The notes below the pieces were generated by a model. It was not told the origin of the DNA, searched no databases, and saw nothing but the letters and a program-made list of their open reading frames with translations. A DNA stretch of 64,000 nucleotides, from contig NZ_FOKP01000009.1 of NCBI RefSeq assembly GCF_900112185.1, positions 62,001 to 126,000 on the forward strand, given 5' to 3'. The stretch comes from Allobosea sp. CRIB-10 (GTDB taxonomy: Bacteria; Pseudomonadota; Alphaproteobacteria; Rhizobiales; Beijerinckiaceae). The position numbers were made by a program, and so were the translations under genes. Shown here one piece after another: positions 26,093 to 35,730 of this stretch. How positions within the stretch are numbered: the stretch's first letter is position 1; each line of letters begins with the position of its first letter.

Positions 26093-26880
26093 TCGGCTCG
26101 CTCGCCATCATCGGCCTCGGGCCAGGCGAGGCGCGTTATCTCACGCCCTCGGCGCTGGCTGCGCTCGAAGCGGCCAGTGATCTTATCGGCTACGGGCCCT
26201 ATCTCGACCGTGTGCCGGTGCGCGATGGCCAGACCAAGCACGCCTCCGACAACCGCGTCGAGGTCGAGCGTGCCCGGCACGCGCTGATGCTTGCCGCCGA
26301 GGGGAGAGCCGTCGCGGTCGTCTCCGGCGGCGACCCTGGCGTCTTTGCCATGGCGGCGGCGGTGTTCGAGGCGCTGGAAGCGGGCGAGCCGGATTGGCAC
26401 AAGCTTCCCATCGCAGTCGAGCCCGGCATCACCGCGATGCTGGCGGCCGCGGCCAAGGCCGGCGCGCCGCTCGGCGGCGATTTCTGCGCGATCTCGCTCT
26501 CCGACAACCTGAAGCCCTGGGAGGTCGTCACGGCGCGCCTCAGCGCGGCGCTGTCGGCCGATTTCGTGATCTCGCTTTACAACCCGATTTCGAAGGCGCG
26601 GCCCTGGCAGCTCCACAAGGCACTGGAGCTGGCGGCGACGATCCGCGCGCCCGAGACGCCGGTGATCTTCGCCCGCGCCGTTGGGCGACCCGATGAGAGC
26701 TTGCGCATCCTGACGCTCGCCGAGGCCATTGCGACAGCCGAGACCGCCGACATGGCGACCCTGGTGATGATCGGCGCCAGCGCGACACGGCTGATCGCCC
26801 GCGAGGGCGCAAACCCGATCGTCTATACGCCGCGCTCGGTTACAAAGAGCCCCTGCGTCACCAGCCAGGGCAGGACCTGA
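26089..26880 (+). CDS. cobJ: Precorrin-3B C17-methyltransferase CobJ
   Basis: SAM-dependent methyltransferase that methylates C17 and contracts the ring. 263 residues, GTG start coupled to cobI. Motifs: IIGLGPGEARYLTPSA, GYGPYLDRV, VSGGDPGVFAMAA and SLYNPISKARPWQ. The 3' end overlaps the convergent cobK gene by 58 bp, so its last ~19 codons are antisense to the end of cobK. Confidence 0.95.
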   Translation: MIGSLAIIGLGPGEARYLTPSALAALEAASDLIGYGPYLDRVPVRDGQTKHASDNRVEVERARHALMLAAEGRAVAVVSGGDPGVFAMAAAVFEALEAGEPDWHKLPIAVEPGITAMLAAAAKAGAPLGGDFCAISLSDNLKPWEVVTARLSAALSADFVISLYNPISKARPWQLHKALELAATIRAPETPVIFARAVGRPDESLRILTLAEAIATAETADMATLVMIGASATRLIAREGANPIVYTPRSVTKSPCVTSQGRT

Positions 26881-27584
26881 TCGATATGCTCGACGGTCTC
26901 GACATCGGGCTTGGGCGGCCGCTCGACCATGATCACCGGGAGCCCGAGCCGGCGCGCCGCGACGAGCTTGCCGAGTGTCATCGGGCCGCCGGCATTCTTG
27001 CTGACGAGAACCTCGATACCCTCCTCCCGCATCAGCTTCTCCTCGGCCGCGGCCTCGAACGGCCCACGCTGCTGCAACACCTTGGCGTGCGGCAGCGGCA
27101 GATCGTTCACGGGCTCGATCACGCGGATGAGGTATTCGTGCTGCGGAGCTGCGAAGAAATGCGGCAATTCGAGCCGGCCGATGGTCAGGAAGACCCGGCG
27201 CGGCTCATCGCCGAGCGCCTCGACGGCAGCGTCGATGTCGGGCACGCTCTTCCAGCGGTCGCCGTTCTGCGGCTTCCAGCTTTCGCGCCGGATCGCCAGC
27301 AGGGGCACGCCTTCGGCCTTGCAGGCGGCTTGCGCATGATAAGGCATGATCGCGGCGAAGGGATGGGTCGCATCGATGACGGCGACGACGCCTTCGTCGA
27401 TGAGATATTGCCTGAGCCCGGCAATGCCGCCGAAGCCGCCGGTGCGGGTCGGCAAGGACAAGGGACGCGGGTCGGCGGTATGGCCTGCGAGCGAGATCAC
27501 GGCGCGAATCTCGGGTGCCTGTTCAGCCAGGAGCTGATCGAGCGCAGCCGCTTCGCTGGTGCCGCCGAGGATGAGGACCGTCAT
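26823..27584 (-). CDS. cobK: Precorrin-6A reductase CobK
   Basis: NADPH-dependent reductase of precorrin-6A to precorrin-6B, 253 residues. It begins with VLILGGTSEA and continues with ISLAGHT, IDATHPFA and SKNAGGP, all typical of CobK/CbiJ. ATG 27584 overlaps the cobL ATG on the other strand (shared CATG); the extra upstream reading to 27836 lies antisense to cobL and is not credible. It is the only gene in the ring-building block on the minus strand. Confidence 0.95.
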   Translation of the reverse strand: MTVLILGGTSEAAALDQLLAEQAPEIRAVISLAGHTADPRPLSLPTRTGGFGGIAGLRQYLIDEGVVAVIDATHPFAAIMPYHAQAACKAEGVPLLAIRRESWKPQNGDRWKSVPDIDAAVEALGDEPRRVFLTIGRLELPHFFAAPQHEYLIRVIEPVNDLPLPHAKVLQQRGPFEAAAEEKLMREEGIEVLVSKNAGGPMTLGKLVAARRLGLPVIMVERPPKPDVETVEHIDQVLPWLVTQGLFVTERGV

Positions 27585-28833
27585 GGAACAGTTTTCGCCT
27601 GAAACCGCCACGCTGTCGAGCGCACCCCCTGGACCCTGGCTGTCGCTGGTCGGGCTCGGCGAGGATGGCCGCGCCGGCCTCTGCGCCGAAGCCTTGGCCG
27701 CGCTGGAGGGCGCCGAGATCGTCTTTGGCGGCGAGCGCCACCTCAAGCTGATCGGCGATGTGCCCGGTGAAGCCAGGCCCTGGCCGCAGCCTTTCCGCAA
27801 TGCGCTGCCGGCGATTCTGGCCGAAAAGGGCCGCAATGTCTGCGTGCTGGCGACCAGCGATCCGTTCCATTACGGCATCGGCGCCGGGCTGACCAAGGCG
27901 GTGCCAGCGGCCGAGATGCGCGTCATCCCGCAGCTCTCCTCCTTCTCGATGGCCTGCACGCGCATGCGCTGGCCGCAGGAGGAATGCGGGCTGGTCTCGC
28001 TGCATGGCCGTGCCCTTCAGAGGATCATCCCTTTTCTCCAGCCGGGCGCGCGCGTGCTGGCCCTGTCCTGGGACGATTCGACGCCGCTCGCCGTCGCCCA
28101 GCTGATGAGCGCGCGCGGCTTCGGCGAAAGCACGATCACCGTGCTGGAAACGATCGGCGGCCCGAACGAACGCATCCGGCAGACTCGAGCCGACGCCTTC
28201 GCTCTGGATGGCATCGTGCCGCTCAACCTGCTGGCGATCGAGGTCGTCGCCAGCCGCGATGCCCGTATCCTGCCCCTCGTGACCGGGCTCTCCGACGACT
28301 GGTTCGAGCATGACGGCCAGCTCACCAAGGCCGATATCCGGGCGATCACGCTCTCGGCATTGGCGCCCCGCGCCGGCGAACTGCTCTGGGACATCGGCGC
28401 CGGCTCTGGCTCGATCGGCATCGAATGGAGCCTGCGCCATCGCCACAACCGGGCGATCGCCTTCGAGGAGCGGCCGGAGCGCGCCGCCCGCATCGCCCGC
28501 AACCGGCTGGCGCTCGGCGCGCCGCCGCTCGAGGTCGTCGAGGGCAAGGCACCGGAGAGCTTCGCCGGAAAAGCCTCGCCGGACGCCGTCTTCATCGGCG
28601 GCGGGCTGACCGATCCCGGTGTCTTCGAGGCCGCCTTCGCGGCGCTGAAGCCGCGCGGGCGGTTGGTGGCGAATGCGGTGACGATCGAGGGCGAAGCCAG
28701 GCTGGCCGGGCTGTTCTCGGCCCATGGCGGCAATCTGCGCCGCATCGGCGTCTCCCATCTCGATCCGATCGGGACGATGCATGGCTGGCGCGCCGCGATG
28801 GCAGTGACGCAATGGCGCGTGGTAAAGCCGTGA
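27583..28833 (+). CDS. cobL: Precorrin-6Y C5,15-methyltransferase (decarboxylating) CobL
   Basis: Bifunctional fusion of CbiE and CbiT activities, 416 residues. The N-terminal half (CbiE-like) has the SLVGLGEDG motif, a LATSDPFHYGIGAGL segment and SLHGRAL. The C-terminal half (CbiT-like) has a Rossmann SAM site LLWDIGAGSGSIGIEW near residue 265 and the IGGGLTDPGVFEA segment. Starts at ATG 27583, overlapping the divergent cobK start. Coupled to cobE. Confidence 0.95.
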   Translation: MEQFSPETATLSSAPPGPWLSLVGLGEDGRAGLCAEALAALEGAEIVFGGERHLKLIGDVPGEARPWPQPFRNALPAILAEKGRNVCVLATSDPFHYGIGAGLTKAVPAAEMRVIPQLSSFSMACTRMRWPQEECGLVSLHGRALQRIIPFLQPGARVLALSWDDSTPLAVAQLMSARGFGESTITVLETIGGPNERIRQTRADAFALDGIVPLNLLAIEVVASRDARILPLVTGLSDDWFEHDGQLTKADIRAITLSALAPRAGELLWDIGAGSGSIGIEWSLRHRHNRAIAFEERPERAARIARNRLALGAPPLEVVEGKAPESFAGKASPDAVFIGGGLTDPGVFEAAFAALKPRGRLVANAVTIEGEARLAGLFSAHGGNLRRIGVSHLDPIGTMHGWRAAMAVTQWRVVKP

Positions 28834-29216
28834 GCGACGTCACCGCCGGCATCGGCCTGCGCCCGGGCACATCGGAGGCCGATATCGAGGCCTGCCTGAC
28901 GCAGACGCTGGCCGCCGCCAACCTGCCCGCGGATGCGATCAAGCGCCTCGCGACCCTTGCCTCGCGCCGGGACGAGCCGGGGCTGGCGGCAGTGGCGCAG
29001 GCGCATGACCTCTCCCTCGTCGCCATCCCCGACGAGGCGCTCGCCGGCTTCGAGGCCGCCTGCGCCACGCGCTCGACCCGGATTTCCGGGCTCTATGGCG
29101 TCGGCTCGGTGGCCGAGGCGGCGGCGCTGGCCGCGGCCGGCCCGGGCGCGACCCTGATCCAGCCGCGCATCGCCACCGCCCGCGTCACCTGCGCCCTTGC
29201 CCGGAGCGCCGCGTGA
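28830..29216 (+). CDS. cobE: Cobalamin biosynthesis protein CobE
   Basis: Small protein of 128 residues from the GTG at 28830, which overlaps the cobL stop; an in-frame ATG at 28812 is an alternative. It has the [13 protein letters not shown] start and the late [20 protein letters not shown] segment that match the CobE/GbiG-CbiG C-terminal family. Its exact reaction in the aerobic pathway is not established to my knowledge; the CbiG relatives open the ring lactone. Overlaps cobM by 4 bp. Confidence 0.88.
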   Translation: MSDVTAGIGLRPGTSEADIEACLTQTLAAANLPADAIKRLATLASRRDEPGLAAVAQAHDLSLVAIPDEALAGFEAACATRSTRISGLYGVGSVAEAAALAAAGPGATLIQPRIATARVTCALARSAA

Positions 29217-29980
29217 CCGTCCATTTCATCGGCGCCGGCCCCGGCGCGATCGACCTCATCACCCTGCGTGGGCGCGAACTGATCGGCGCCTGCCCGGTCT
29301 GCCTCTATGCGGGCTCGCTGATTCCCAAGGCGATGCTGGGCTGGTGCCCGCCGGGCGCACGCATCGTCGACACTGCCCCGCTCGATCTCGACGCGATCGT
29401 CGCCGAGATCGAAGCCGCTCATGCCGAGGGCAAGGACATCGCCCGGCTGCATTCCGGCGACATTTCGATCTGGAGCGCGACCGGCGAGCAGATGCGCCGG
29501 CTGGGTCAGCTCGGCATCCCCTATGAGATCACGCCGGGCGTGCCGGCCTTCGCCGCCGCGGCGGCGGCGCTCAAACGGGAACTCACGCTGCCCGGCGTCG
29601 CGCAATCGCTGGTGCTGACCCGCACCTCCGGCCGCGCCTCGGCCATGCCGGACAAGGAAAAGCTGGCGACCTTCGCGGCATCCGGCGCGACGCTCGCCAT
29701 CCATCTCTCGATCCATGTCATCGACCAGGTCGTAGAGGAACTGACGCCGTTCTATGGCGCGGACTGTCCGGTCGCGATCGTCTTCCGTGCCTCCTGGCCG
29801 GAGGAGCGTATCCTGCGCGGGCGGCTCTGCGACATCGCCGATCAGGTCCGGGCGGCCGAGCTGGAACGCACCGCGCTGATCCTGGTCGGGCCGGCGCTGG
29901 TGGCCGAGGACTTTTCCGAAAGCGCGCTCTATTCGACCGGTTATGACCGCCGCTTCCGCCCGCGCGGAGGCCAGGCATGA
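29213..29980 (+). CDS. cobM: Precorrin-4 C11-methyltransferase CobM
   Basis: SAM-dependent methyltransferase, 255 residues, with GTG start inside the end of cobE. Motifs: [42 protein letters not shown] and [13 protein letters not shown], plus [11 protein letters not shown], all characteristic of CobM/CbiF. Coupled to cobB by a 4-bp overlap. Confidence 0.95.
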   Translation: MTVHFIGAGPGAIDLITLRGRELIGACPVCLYAGSLIPKAMLGWCPPGARIVDTAPLDLDAIVAEIEAAHAEGKDIARLHSGDISIWSATGEQMRRLGQLGIPYEITPGVPAFAAAAAALKRELTLPGVAQSLVLTRTSGRASAMPDKEKLATFAASGATLAIHLSIHVIDQVVEELTPFYGADCPVAIVFRASWPEERILRGRLCDIADQVRAAELERTALILVGPALVAEDFSESALYSTGYDRRFRPRGGQA

Positions 29981-31302
29981 CGACCCGCGGCCTGCTCATC
30001 GCCGCGCCGCGCTCCGGCTCGGGCAAGACCACGATCACGCTCGGCCTGCAGCGGGCGCTGACCCGGCGCGGCCTCAAGGTGCGCGGCCTGAAATGCGGGC
30101 CGGATTATATCGATCCGGCCTTCCACGCCGCCGCGACCGGCGCGCCCAGCGCCAATCTCGACAGCTATGCGATGCCGGACGCGCTGCTCGGCCAGATCGC
30201 CAATGAGGCGGCGGGAGCGGCGGACATCATTGTCGCCGAGGGCTCGATGGGGCTGTTCGACGGCGTGCCCGGCCCCGACGGGCATACCGGCACCGGCGCC
30301 GACGTCGCAGCGCTGCTCGGCTGGCCGGTCGTGCTGGTCATCGACGTCTCCGGACAGGCGCAATCGGCCGGAGCGGTTGCGCTCGGCTGCATGCTCTACG
30401 ACAAGCGCATTCGCGTCGCCGGCGTGATCCTCAACAAGGTCGCGAGCGAGCGGCATCGCCGGCTGGCGGCTGCCGGCATGGAGCGAATCGGCCTGCCAGT
30501 GTTCGGCGCGCTACCGCGCGAAGCCAGCCTGATCCTGCCCGAGCGCCATCTCGGCCTGGTCCAGGCCGGCGAGACCGAGGATCTGCACCAACGCCTCGAT
30601 GCGTTGGCCGAAGCGGTTGCGGCAGCGGTCGATCTCGACGCCGTCATCGCTGCCGGAAGTGCGACCGCGTTGCCCGCTTCTGGCCGACAGATGTCGCCAC
30701 TGCCGGCACCCGGCAAGCGGCTCGCCATCGCCCGCGACGCCGCCTTCAGCTTCGTCTACCCGCATGTCGAGGCCGGCTGGCGCGCGCTGGGGACCGAACT
30801 CGTGCCGTTCTCGCCGCTCGCCGACGAGCCGCCGCCTGACGGGTGCGATGCCTGCTGGCTGCCGGGCGGCTATCCCGAGCTGCATGCCGGCCGGCTCGCT
30901 GCCGCCTCGCGCTTTCTCGACGGCCTGCGCGACTTCGCCCGCACCCGCCCGGTCCATGGCGAGTGCGGCGGCTATATGGTGCTCGGCAAGACTCTCATCG
31001 ACGCCGGCGGGGCCAGCCATGCCATGGCCGGGCTACTCTCGGTCGAGACCAGCTTCGCCAAGCGCAAGATGAATCTGGGCTATCGCAATGCAGTGCTTGC
31101 CGCGGACGGGCCGCTCGGCCGCGCCGGCGCAAAGCTCAGCGGGCACGAATTCCACTATGCGACGGTGATCTCGCAAGGCGAGGACCCACCCTTCGCAGAG
31201 ATCACCGATCCGCATGGCTCGGCGCCTGCCCCCGCCGGCAGTCGCCGCGGCCTCATTTCGGGCTCGTTCTTCCACGCCATCGCCATGCGGGAGGGCGCGT
31301 GA
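29977..31302 (+). CDS. cobB: Hydrogenobyrinate a,c-diamide synthase CobB
   Basis: Glutamine- and ATP-dependent amidase, 441 residues. The N-terminal P-loop-like domain starts with [15 protein letters not shown] and [12 protein letters not shown]; the EGSMGLFDG motif follows. The C-terminal type-1 glutamine amidotransferase domain has its nucleophile Cys in [12 protein letters not shown] and the His in GHEFHYAT. Product is the CobN-S-T substrate. Overlaps bluB by 4 bp. Confidence 0.95.
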   Translation: MTTRGLLIAAPRSGSGKTTITLGLQRALTRRGLKVRGLKCGPDYIDPAFHAAATGAPSANLDSYAMPDALLGQIANEAAGAADIIVAEGSMGLFDGVPGPDGHTGTGADVAALLGWPVVLVIDVSGQAQSAGAVALGCMLYDKRIRVAGVILNKVASERHRRLAAAGMERIGLPVFGALPREASLILPERHLGLVQAGETEDLHQRLDALAEAVAAAVDLDAVIAAGSATALPASGRQMSPLPAPGKRLAIARDAAFSFVYPHVEAGWRALGTELVPFSPLADEPPPDGCDACWLPGGYPELHAGRLAAASRFLDGLRDFARTRPVHGECGGYMVLGKTLIDAGGASHAMAGLLSVETSFAKRKMNLGYRNAVLAADGPLGRAGAKLSGHEFHYATVISQGEDPPFAEITDPHGSAPAPAGSRRGLISGSFFHAIAMREGA

Positions 31303-31931
31303 GCGCGCCTCCCGCCTTCGACGCCGGCTTCCGCGACAAGCTCGGCGAGCTCTTCGCCTGGCGTCGCGATGTCCGGCGCTTCCGCCGTGAGCCGGTGCCG
31401 GAGGGATTGCTGACGAAACTGCTCGAGCTGATGCAGCTTTCGCCCTCGGTCGGCCATTCGCAACCCTGGCGCTGGCTGCGGGTGGATAATCCCGAGCAGC
31501 GGCTTGCGATGCAGGCGAGCTTTTCCCACTGCAATGCCAATGCACTGGCGGAGTACGAGGGCGAGCGCGCGGCCCTCTATGCCCGCCTCAAGCTCGAAGG
31601 TTTGCGCGAGGCGCCCATTCAGTTCGCTGTGTTCTGCGACCACGCTACGGCGCAGGGCCACGGCCTCGGCCGACGGACCATGCCGGAGATGCTGGATTAT
31701 TCGGTCGTCGCGGCGATCACGCAGTTCTGGCTCGCCGCCCGCGCCCATGGGCTCGGCCTCGGCTGGGTCTCGATCCTCGACCCGGCCGAGATCGCCGCCA
31801 TCCTCAGCGTCCCAGTGGAGTGGAAGCTGATCGGCTATCTCTGCCTCGGCTATCCCGAGGAGGAGCACGAGCTGCCCGAGCTCGTCCGCGCCGGCTGGGA
31901 GAACGATCCACGGCGCAATGGCCGTCGCTAG
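31299..31931 (+). CDS. bluB: 5,6-dimethylbenzimidazole synthase BluB
   Basis: Flavin-destroying, O2-dependent nitroreductase-fold enzyme that turns FMNH2 into the lower ligand dimethylbenzimidazole. 210 residues from GTG 31299. Seen: FAWRRDVRRFR (flavin-binding basic motif), LSPSVGHSQPWRW, and GLGWVSILDP near the C-terminal third; the conserved Asp and Ser expected in the active site fall in these motifs. Its stop overlaps the convergent MFS gene stop. It closes the cob block and shows that the organism can make the base itself. Confidence 0.93.
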   Translation: MSAPPAFDAGFRDKLGELFAWRRDVRRFRREPVPEGLLTKLLELMQLSPSVGHSQPWRWLRVDNPEQRLAMQASFSHCNANALAEYEGERAALYARLKLEGLREAPIQFAVFCDHATAQGHGLGRRTMPEMLDYSVVAAITQFWLAARAHGLGLGWVSILDPAEIAAILSVPVEWKLIGYLCLGYPEEEHELPELVRAGWENDPRRNGRR

Positions 31932-33124
31932 GCGGCGCCACGCAGCGCACCGCGCAGGCCGAGCGCCGTCAGCATGGCGAGCAGCGCGGCTGCGGCGACC
32001 AGCCCGGCCGCCGAGGGCCAGCCCAGCGCCTCGATGACGCCGCCGATCGCGACGGGGCCGACGACCTGGCCGAGATTGCTGCCCTGCATCATCAGCCCGA
32101 CCACGACCGGCATCAATCGCGTCGCCGGTGCGGCGAGCGGAGCGGAGGCGAGCAATGTCGCCGGGATCAGCCCGCCCGCCGCAGCGAACAGCACGCAGAG
32201 CAGGAAGGTCGCAATATCAGGCAGCAGGCCGAGGAAGATGCCGATCCCGCAAAGGCCCATGGCGAGGCTTGCGGCGATGATCAGATTCGCCCGGCCGATG
32301 CCGCGCGACAGCAGCACACCGGCGATGAGATTGCCAGCGATGTTGCCGGTGGTCGCGAGGGCGCTGAGCAGGCCGGCCGTCGCCAGCGAGACCTGCATGC
32401 GCTGCATCAGCAGCACCGGTAGGAAACTGAACAGAGCGAAGAACATCAGCGCGTAGAGGGCGAAGGTCAGCGCCAGCAGCAGCGGCCCGCTTGTGCTCAG
32501 CACCGCGCCGGCATCGCCGGCAAGAGCTGTCCAGGAGGGCGCAGCACCTCCATCCGACTTCGGCACGGTCAGCCCCGTCAGCACGATGGCAATGACGGCG
32601 AGAGCGCCGGTGACCTGCCAGATCATGCGCCAGTCGGTCAGCCAGAGCCCGGCCAGCATGGCGAGCGCGATGCCGGTCGGCATGAAACAGCTCCACACCG
32701 CCATGGCGAGGTCGCGCCGATCCGGGCTGGCGACACGCTGGAGGATGGCCGGCCCGGCAATGATGATCAGCAGGAAACCGAGCCCCTCGACGACGCGCGA
32801 GGCGAGCAGCATCGGAAAGCGCGGCGCCGCCGCGCCCAGGAAAGCGCCGACGGCCACGGCCAACAGACCGAGCAGGAGGACGTTTCGCGCGCCGAGCGCG
32901 ATGGCGAGCGTGCCGACCGGGATGCCCCCGACCATGCCGAGCACGGCGAAGATCGATGCGAGCCAGCCCAGCGTTCCGAGATCGAGTCCGAATTCGGCCT
33001 GGACCAATGGCATCGCGATCGCCGCCTTGCCGACCTGCAGCGCCGCAACGATGCCGCTGGCGACGACCACGGAGACGGCGAGCCAGTCGGTCCTGGCATC
33101 CTGTGTTGAGACGGCGGCCGTCAT
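31928..33124 (-). CDS. MFS transporter
   Basis: Major facilitator superfamily protein, 398 residues, with about twelve hydrophobic segments. The loop after helix 2 has the ARNVLLLG variant of the MFS signature, and helices 4-5 carry SRVVEGLGFLLII and FMPTGIALAM. The best guess is an exporter or uptake permease of the cyanate/nitroimidazole (CynX-like) group, but the substrate cannot be assigned. Divergent from a LysR regulator 147 bp away, which probably controls it. Confidence 0.82.
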   Translation of the reverse strand: MTAAVSTQDARTDWLAVSVVVASGIVAALQVGKAAIAMPLVQAEFGLDLGTLGWLASIFAVLGMVGGIPVGTLAIALGARNVLLLGLLAVAVGAFLGAAAPRFPMLLASRVVEGLGFLLIIIAGPAILQRVASPDRRDLAMAVWSCFMPTGIALAMLAGLWLTDWRMIWQVTGALAVIAIVLTGLTVPKSDGGAAPSWTALAGDAGAVLSTSGPLLLALTFALYALMFFALFSFLPVLLMQRMQVSLATAGLLSALATTGNIAGNLIAGVLLSRGIGRANLIIAASLAMGLCGIGIFLGLLPDIATFLLCVLFAAAGGLIPATLLASAPLAAPATRLMPVVVGLMMQGSNLGQVVGPVAIGGVIEALGWPSAAGLVAAAALLAMLTALGLRGALRGAA

Positions 33125-33222
33125 GAGCGCGATCTTGCGACGATGATCTCTGCGGGATGATCGGCCATGCTCGGTTCCTTGGATGGCGCTGCGGCGTCGC
33201 CCGGAAATGTGGGTTTCAGCCG

Positions 33223-33239
33223 ATCTCGAAAAGTGAGAT
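33223..33239. promoter_or_regulatory. Candidate LysR operator (ATCTC-N7-GAGAT)
   Basis: A perfect 5-bp dyad with a 7-bp spacer in the 147-bp divergent gap, about 33 bp before the LysR start. It contains the T-N11-A layout favoured by LysR proteins. Predicted to control both the regulator and the MFS gene. Confidence 0.5.
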
Positions 33240-33271
33240 AATTGGCATCGAGTCGATCAAGGAAATCGATC

Positions 33272-34192
33272 ATGCTCGATGCGCTCACCCTCGACCAGAT
33301 GCGAGTCTTCGTGACCGTAGCCGAAGCCGGCAGCTTCCGTTCGGCCGCGGCGCGGCTGTCGCGGGCACAGTCGGCAATCAGCCATGCCATCGCCAATCTC
33401 GAGGCTCAGCTCGGCCTTTCCCTGTTCGACCGCTCCGCCCATCGCCCTGCCCTTACGGCGGAAGGCAAGGCCCTGCTCGCCGATATCAGGGAGGTGTTGC
33501 TGAGGGTCGGCGCCTTGAAGGCCCGCGCCCATGGCCTGAGCCGGGGCGTCGAGATCGAATTGTCGCTGACGATCGACGTGCTGTTCCCGTTTCCGCTGAT
33601 CGGGGCAGCGCTCTGCGGCCTGCGCGAGCTCTATCCTTCCGTCTCGATCCGGCTCGCCATCGAGCCGCTCGGCGGGCCGATCGCGGCGCTGCTGGAGCGA
33701 CGCAGCGCGCTCGCCATCACCGTCGGCGAGAACTTTCGCGACCCGCGCATCGCGATCGAGGCGCTCACGTCGATCGAGGTGATCGCGGTCGTCGCAGCGA
33801 CGCATCCGCTCGCCCGGGCCGGCGATGGACGCCAATTGACCCGCTCCGAGCTCGCGCAGCATCTCCAGATCGTGCAGATCGACCCGACGCCGATCTCGGG
33901 CGCGCAGGATTTCAACGTGCTCTCGCCGCAGACCTGCCGCGTCACCGGGCAAGACACCAAGCATGCAATGATCCAGGCCGGACTTGGCTGGGGCCGGCTG
34001 CCGCACTGGCTGATCGAGCGCGATCTCGCCGAGGGCCGGCTGGTCCGGGTCGCGACCGGGGCGCTCGGCCGGAACGCGCAATTGCCGGCAGAAGCCTATC
34101 TCGCCCACCGCCTCGACGAGGCGATGGGCCCGGCCGCGCGCGCCTTTGCCGAGGCGCTGGCACGGCTCTGCGAGGTCAGAGTGCGACCTTGA
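33272..34192 (+). CDS. LysR-family transcriptional regulator
   Basis: 306 residues. The N-terminal winged helix (residues ~5-62) has [32 protein letters not shown] and [11 protein letters not shown], followed by a LysR substrate-binding domain. AAGGAAA precedes ATG 33272; the frame starts earlier at 33242 without support. The 3' end overlaps the convergent CoA-transferase subunit by 17 bp. Likely regulates the divergent MFS gene; the effector is unknown. Confidence 0.9.
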   Translation: MLDALTLDQMRVFVTVAEAGSFRSAAARLSRAQSAISHAIANLEAQLGLSLFDRSAHRPALTAEGKALLADIREVLLRVGALKARAHGLSRGVEIELSLTIDVLFPFPLIGAALCGLRELYPSVSIRLAIEPLGGPIAALLERRSALAITVGENFRDPRIAIEALTSIEVIAVVAATHPLARAGDGRQLTRSELAQHLQIVQIDPTPISGAQDFNVLSPQTCRVTGQDTKHAMIQAGLGWGRLPHWLIERDLAEGRLVRVATGALGRNAQLPAEAYLAHRLDEAMGPAARAFAEALARLCEVRVRP

Positions 34193-34829
34193 ACGGCGCT
34201 TCCGTCTTGGCCTTGATCTCGTCGAGCGTAACGCCTTCGGCGAGCTCGATCAGGGTCATGCCGCCGCCATTCTCGTCAATCGCGAAGACGCCGAGATCGG
34301 TGATCACCATGTCGACGACGCCGGCGCCGGTCAGCGGCAGGTCGCAGGCCTTGAGCAGCTTCGGCGATTCCGAGCCGTCCTTGTTCTTGGCGACGTGCTC
34401 CATCACCACGACGACCTTCTTGACGCCGGCGACGAGGTCCATGGCGCCGCCCATGCCCTTCACCATCTTGCCGGGGATCATCCAGTTGGCGAGGTCGCCA
34501 TTCTCGGCGACCTGCATGGCCCCGAGGATGGAGAGGTCGATATGGCCGCCGCGGATCATGCCGAAGGAGTCGGACGAGGAGAAATAGCTCGTCGTCGGCA
34601 GTTCGGTGATGGTCTGCTTGCCGGCATTGATCAGGTCGGGATCCTCCTCGCCCTCATAGGGGAAGGGGCCCATGCCGAGCATGCCGTTCTCCGACTGGAG
34701 CTGCAAGCTCATGCCGTCGGGGATGTAGTTCGAGACAAGGGTGGGTATGCCGATGCCGAGATTGACGTAGAAGCCGTCCCTCAGCTCCTTGGCGGCGCGA
34801 GCGGCGATCTGTTCACGGGTCCAGGCCAT
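34176..34829 (-). CDS. scoB: 3-oxoacid CoA-transferase subunit B
   Basis: 217 residues. It has the active-site motif [11 protein letters not shown], in which the Glu forms the CoA thioester, and the GMGGAMDLV segment characteristic of the beta subunit. With subunit A it transfers CoA from succinyl-CoA to acetoacetate or a related 3-oxoacid; sequence alone does not separate SCOT from the 3-oxoadipate enzyme, though the [13 protein letters not shown] segment favours SCOT. It follows scoA by 15 bp. Confidence 0.9.
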   Translation of the reverse strand: MAWTREQIAARAAKELRDGFYVNLGIGIPTLVSNYIPDGMSLQLQSENGMLGMGPFPYEGEEDPDLINAGKQTITELPTTSYFSSSDSFGMIRGGHIDLSILGAMQVAENGDLANWMIPGKMVKGMGGAMDLVAGVKKVVVVMEHVAKNKDGSESPKLLKACDLPLTGAGVVDMVITDLGVFAIDENGGGMTLIELAEGVTLDEIKAKTEAPFKVAL

Positions 34830-34844
34830 GCGTTGATCTCCTTC

Positions 34845-35552
34845 TCAAGCCGTTTCGCGCTTGCGCACGGTGCGCTGCTCGATGCGCTTCACCGGATTGG
34901 CGACGTGCACGATGCGCTTCACGAAGATGCCAGGGGTGTGGATCTGGTCCGGGTCGATCTCGCCAGCCGGGACGAGATGCTCGACCTGGGCGATCGTCAT
35001 GCGCGAGGCCGAGGCCATCATCGGATTGAAGTTGCGCGCCGTCTTCCGGTAGACGAGGTTGCCCTCGGTATCGCCCTTCCAGGCATGGACGATCGAGATG
35101 TCGGCGAAGAGGCCGCGCTCCATGATGTAGCGCTCGCCGTCGAACTCGCGCTCCTCCTTGCCTTCGGCGATCAGTGTGCCGACGCCGGTCTTGGTGAAGA
35201 AGGCGGGGATGCCGGCGCCGCCGGCACGGATGCGCTCGGCCAGCGTGCCCTGAGGGTTGAATTCGAGCTCGAGCTGGCCGGAAAGGTACTGCTCGGCGAA
35301 AAGCTTGTTCTCGCCGACGTAAGAGCTGATCATCTTCCTAATCTGCTTGGTCTCGAGCAGGATGCCGAGGCCGGCGCCGTCGACGCCGGCATTGTTGGAG
35401 ATGAAGGTCAGGTTCTTGGCGCCGGAGTCGCGGATCGCCTCGATCAGCGTATCGGGAATGCCGCAGAGGCCGAAACCGCCGGCCATGATGGTCATGCCAT
35501 CCTTGACGACGCCGGCGAGCGCCGCCTTGGCGTCAGGAAAAACCTTCTTCAT
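34845..35552 (-). CDS. scoA: 3-oxoacid CoA-transferase subunit A
   Basis: 235 residues from ATG 35552. Family marks are MAGGFGLCGIPDTLI (glycine-rich CoA-binding loop), FISNNAGVDGAGLG and the FTKTGVGTLIAEGKE segment, and late RKTARNFNPMMA. An upstream in-frame ATG at 35600 would add 16 unsupported residues. First gene of the scoAB operon; functions in ketone-body or beta-ketoacid use. Confidence 0.92.
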   Translation of the reverse strand: MKKVFPDAKAALAGVVKDGMTIMAGGFGLCGIPDTLIEAIRDSGAKNLTFISNNAGVDGAGLGILLETKQIRKMISSYVGENKLFAEQYLSGQLELEFNPQGTLAERIRAGGAGIPAFFTKTGVGTLIAEGKEEREFDGERYIMERGLFADISIVHAWKGDTEGNLVYRKTARNFNPMMASASRMTIAQVEHLVPAGEIDPDQIHTPGIFVKRIVHVANPVKRIEQRTVRKRETA

Positions 35553-35730
35553 CGGGATGCCTTCGTCGCTGGGTGATCGCAAGGGAGCCTTCGAAAACAA
35601 CTAGCCGAGCGCATGGTGCGGTTGCAACATGCGTCACTGACGCGCCTCTCGTGCAGCGTTGCACGGCACATGACAGCCCGGCCCGGCCGATGCTACCAAA
35701 CGGCGCGCCCTGCCTTCCGGAGCCACGCCC

